Source of the DNA: Pseudomonadota bacterium
Lineage (GTDB): Bacteria > Pseudomonadota > Alphaproteobacteria > Rhizobiales > Hyphomicrobiaceae
DNA length: 5,946 nt
NCBI GenBank assembly: GCA_023423275.1
Contig: JAFAFW010000038.1
Span: 1 to 5,946 of the forward strand
Reading direction: 5' to 3'
The notes beneath the pieces were generated by a model. That model was not told the origin of the DNA and ran no database searches. It worked only from the letters and a program-made list of their open reading frames with translations. The position numbers and the translations under genes are program-made. Positions 4,432 through 5,946 of the stretch are shown here, in pieces; position 1 is the stretch's first letter, and each line of letters begins with the position of its first letter.

Positions 4432-5106
4432 ATGTCAAGTATTGGACCTAAGCAGGCAGTGTTTGCCAGTCTCGCCGAAATCGCCCAGGCGCTCGGCCAT
4501 GCGCACCGCCTGGAGCTGTTGGAGCATCTCGGACAGGGCGAACGGAGTGTCGAGGAGCTGGCGGTGCGGTCCGGCCTTACCTTCGCAAATGCCTCCCGCC
4601 ACCTGCAGATCCTGCGCCGCGCAGCTCTGGTTGCGACGCGTCGTGACGGCAAGCGCGTCTTCTACTCGCTCGCAGGAGAAGACGATGTCGTTGCGCTTCT
4701 GATGGCGCTTGGGCGGGTCGGCGAACGCAATGACGCCGAGATCGAGCGGGTGATGGCCTCCTACTTCCGCGCGCGCGATCAGATGGAGCCTGTGACGCGC
4801 AAGGCGCTGGTCAAACGCCTGCGCGACGGGCTCGTGACCGTGCTTGATGTCCGGCCTGAAGCGGAGTTCGCGTTGGGGCATCTGCCGTCGGCGCTGAACA
4901 TCCCCTGGCCGGAGCTGGAAGAGCGATTGGCTGAGCTGCCCAAGCGGCGCGAGATCGTGGCCTACTGTCGTGGGCCGTATTGCGTCCTGTCGTTCGAGGC
5001 GGTGGCGCTGCTGAGGGCGCGTGGCTACACAGTGCATCGGCTTGAGGACGGGTTCCCAGAGTGGAAGGCGGCGGGGCTGCCCGTCGAAGCCGCTGCAAGC
5101 GTGTGA
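4432..5106 (+). CDS. ArsR-family regulator fused to a rhodanese domain
   Basis: The 224-residue protein has an ArsR-type winged helix (about 8-95, with recognition helix LTFANASRHLQILRRAALV and wing RRDGKRVFYSL), a linker, and a rhodanese domain (about 120-218). The rhodanese part shows LDVRPEAEFALGHLPSALNI, the active-site loop C179-R-G-P-Y-C184-V and the closing EDGFPEW. Rhodaneses carry persulfide sulfur on the loop cysteine. The DNA-binding part has no cysteine, so the classical arsenic site (ELCVC) is absent, and the two loop cysteines are the only obvious sensor residues. I infer a sulfur-, thiol- or metalloid-responsive repressor of the divergent operon and itself. ATG 4432 is preferred over an adjacent GTG at 4429; GAAG at 4424-4427 is a weak ribosome-binding site. 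The domain assignment is firm; the signal is unknown. Confidence 0.9.
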   Translation: MSSIGPKQAVFASLAEIAQALGHAHRLELLEHLGQGERSVEELAVRSGLTFANASRHLQILRRAALVATRRDGKRVFYSLAGEDDVVALLMALGRVGERNDAEIERVMASYFRARDQMEPVTRKALVKRLRDGLVTVLDVRPEAEFALGHLPSALNIPWPELEERLAELPKRREIVAYCRGPYCVLSFEAVALLRARGYTVHRLEDGFPEWKAAGLPVEAAASV

Positions 5107-5206
5107 GGTCCGACCTCGCCCGACCTTGGCCTGCACGTCTCAAAAAGCCAAGATGGCGGCTGTCAGTGCAATGACGACCGCAGGTATAAAAATTTGCCGA
5201 CAGCTG

Positions 5207-5237
5207 TTGACACGCTCCCTTATGTTCACGGTTTACA
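5207..5237 (+). promoter_or_regulatory. Possible promoter for the Rid-family gene
   Basis: A perfect TTGACA (5207-5212) is followed after 18-19 nt by GTTTACA (5231-5237), a poor -10. It lies about 30 nt upstream of a well-spaced Shine-Dalgarno. The -35 match is good and the -10 weak, as is common in alphaproteobacteria. Confidence 0.35.
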
Positions 5238-5268
5238 TGCGAGGGAGCTCAGACCAGGAGTACGAAGA

Positions 5269-5661
5269 ATGAGACATGCTGTAGAAACTGGTCTTCCGCC
5301 GATCGATACGCCGCTTGAATGGGTCGTAACAGCCGATGGCATCTTCTACACGGCTCTGGTCGCTGTTAAGCCGGGTGGTGGCATAGAGACGGGTGACATC
5401 CGCGCACAAACAACCCAAACACTTGAAAACCTGAAGCACTGCCTCGCCGCCGCGGGCGGGACAATGGACGATGTCACGCAGATCCTCATCTATCTGACCG
5501 ATGGGAGGGACGTCAAAGCAATGAACGAGATCTACGCGCAGTACTTCCACAAGCCGTATCCCAACCGGGCCACAGTCGTTGTGTCTGCGCTCGTGGTGCC
5601 AGGCTGCATCGTTGAAATGGTCGTCCACGCTCATATCGGTTCGAACTCGCCAAAACCGTGA
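5269..5661 (+). CDS. Rid (YjgF/YER057c/UK114) family protein
   Basis: Rid proteins are small trimeric barrels. RidA itself hydrolyses reactive enamines and imines made by PLP enzymes, while other subgroups serve catabolic pathways. The 130-residue length fits. The opening strands with WVVTADGIFYTALVAVK, the helix TTQTLENLKHCLAAAGGTMDDV (about 48-69), the strand TQILIYLTD, the helix MNEIYAQYF and the closing NRATVVVSALVVPGCIVEMV (99-118) follow the family order. R100 matches the carboxylate-binding arginine and E116 the downstream conserved glutamate. ATG 5269 has AGGAG at 5256-5260, 8 nt upstream. An in-frame TTG at 5194 has no support. The gene stands alone after a 162-bp gap from the ArsR-rhodanese gene. 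Subgroup and substrate are not determined. Confidence 0.88.
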   Translation: MRHAVETGLPPIDTPLEWVVTADGIFYTALVAVKPGGGIETGDIRAQTTQTLENLKHCLAAAGGTMDDVTQILIYLTDGRDVKAMNEIYAQYFHKPYPNRATVVVSALVVPGCIVEMVVHAHIGSNSPKP

Positions 5662-5743
5662 ACGTACCGGCGAACCTCCAGTATATCTCGGTTGCTCACG
5701 TTACTACCATCTTGCTCCTTCGAGGATAGCCACCAGATTGAGC

Positions 5744-5839
5744 GAGATTTTCAATCTGATGGAGGCGCTGAAGCGCAGCCTGGAAGGTGAAGCTGGGGCC
5801 AAGAAGAAACCGGCGACCCGGAAGAAGAAGACCGGCTAG
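5744..5839 (+). pseudogene. ku: ku C-terminal remnant
   Basis: In this frame the final 31 codons read EIFNLMEALKRSLEGEAGAK and end in KKPATRKKKTG and a stop. 'N-L-MEALKRSL' followed by a lysine-rich tail is the usual C-terminal end of bacterial Ku. Upstream of about 5744 the frame loses any Ku resemblance, so some 85-90% of the gene, including the whole DNA-binding core, is missing. No start codon or ribosome-binding site belongs to it. The junction lies somewhere in 5662-5744. An 8-bp inverted repeat, CAGATTGA (5734-5741) and TCAATCTG (5751-5758), sits at the boundary. It is oriented opposite to the ku at the left edge, which suggests an original divergent ku pair. Confidence 0.7.
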
Positions 5840-5946
5840 CGCCGTTTGCGGGTCTGCGGCTGATCGTTGGCAGGCAGGGTGCGGAGGCTCGCCTTCAACG
5901 CCGCTTGCAGACCGACCGGACGATGATGCTTCTTCAGCAGGTCGGC
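5836..5946 (-). CDS. C-terminal end of an unidentified protein (runs off the right edge)
   Basis: The frame is open from the right edge to a TAG at 5838-5836, giving 36 residues that begin ADLLKKHHRPVGLQAALKAS and end in a basic QTRKRR tail. The composition and codon use look coding. Its stop shares the CTAG at 5836-5839 with the stop of the ku remnant, so the two genes converge with no spacer, as expected for a native pair. I do not recognise the family. A gene linked to ku might belong to end joining, but nothing visible proves it. Confidence 0.5.
   Translation of the reverse strand, partial: ADLLKKHHRPVGLQAALKASLRTLPANDQPQTRKRR

Noticed and set aside
5105..5117. GAGGTC-C-GACCTC palindrome at the ArsR-rhodanese stop codon
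   Set aside because: Too tight for an RNA hairpin and no T-tract, so not called a terminator; an operator role has no support.
4435..5136. Long 233-codon minus-strand frame
   Set aside because: It lies antisense to the well-supported ArsR-rhodanese gene and has no family features.

Overview
The window looks alphaproteobacterial, most likely Rhizobiales. It is moderately GC-rich, and its genes belong to families common in that group: bacterial Ku, an ArsR-rhodanese fusion, an ABM-domain protein and a Rid-family protein. I cannot name the genus. No rRNA, complete tRNA, CRISPR array, integrase or transposase is visible.

The edges set the frame. Positions 1-99 on the minus strand encode the first 33 residues of a bacterial Ku protein (non-homologous end joining), reading out of the left edge. 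Positions 5744-5839 on the plus strand encode only the last ~31 residues of a second Ku, ending at its own stop codon. The two point outward. I infer an ancestral divergent ku pair whose middle, including most of the right-hand ku, was replaced by about 5.6 kb of accessory DNA.

Region by region: (1) 100-509 is the ku upstream region, with a possible general-stress promoter and a strong GC-rich stem-loop. (2) 510-806 encodes a small ABM-type dimeric alpha/beta-barrel protein. (3) 807-2873 is the least ordinary part. A 14-bp direct repeat resembling the 3' end of a serine tRNA occurs at 1101-1114 and 2763-2776, and a 26-bp direct repeat (25/26 identical, built of 12-bp units) occurs at 1166-1191 and 2620-2645. 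Together they enclose two convergent genes, a 172-aa protein of a phage-type 'RHY-R' family and a 234-aa protein with an N-terminal zinc ribbon, an NSTVGVINTG motif and a helical C-terminus. It looks like a small integrase-less integrative element or a cargo remnant. (4) 2874-5106 is a coherent cassette: an ArsR-type regulator fused to rhodanese (plus strand), divergent from a translationally coupled SAM methyltransferase and nucleoside phosphorylase-family pair (minus strand). An 18-bp AT-rich imperfect palindrome lies between them. (5) 5269-5661 encodes a Rid-family protein. (6) 5744-5946 holds the ku remnant and the C-terminal end of an unidentified convergent gene.

The best functional hypothesis is the third block: a thiol- or sulfur-responsive regulator may control a methyltransferase whose by-product S-adenosylhomocysteine, or a methylated nucleoside, is processed by the coupled nucleoside phosphorylase-like enzyme. 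The best candidate for undescribed biology is the repeat-bounded two-gene element at 1101-2776.
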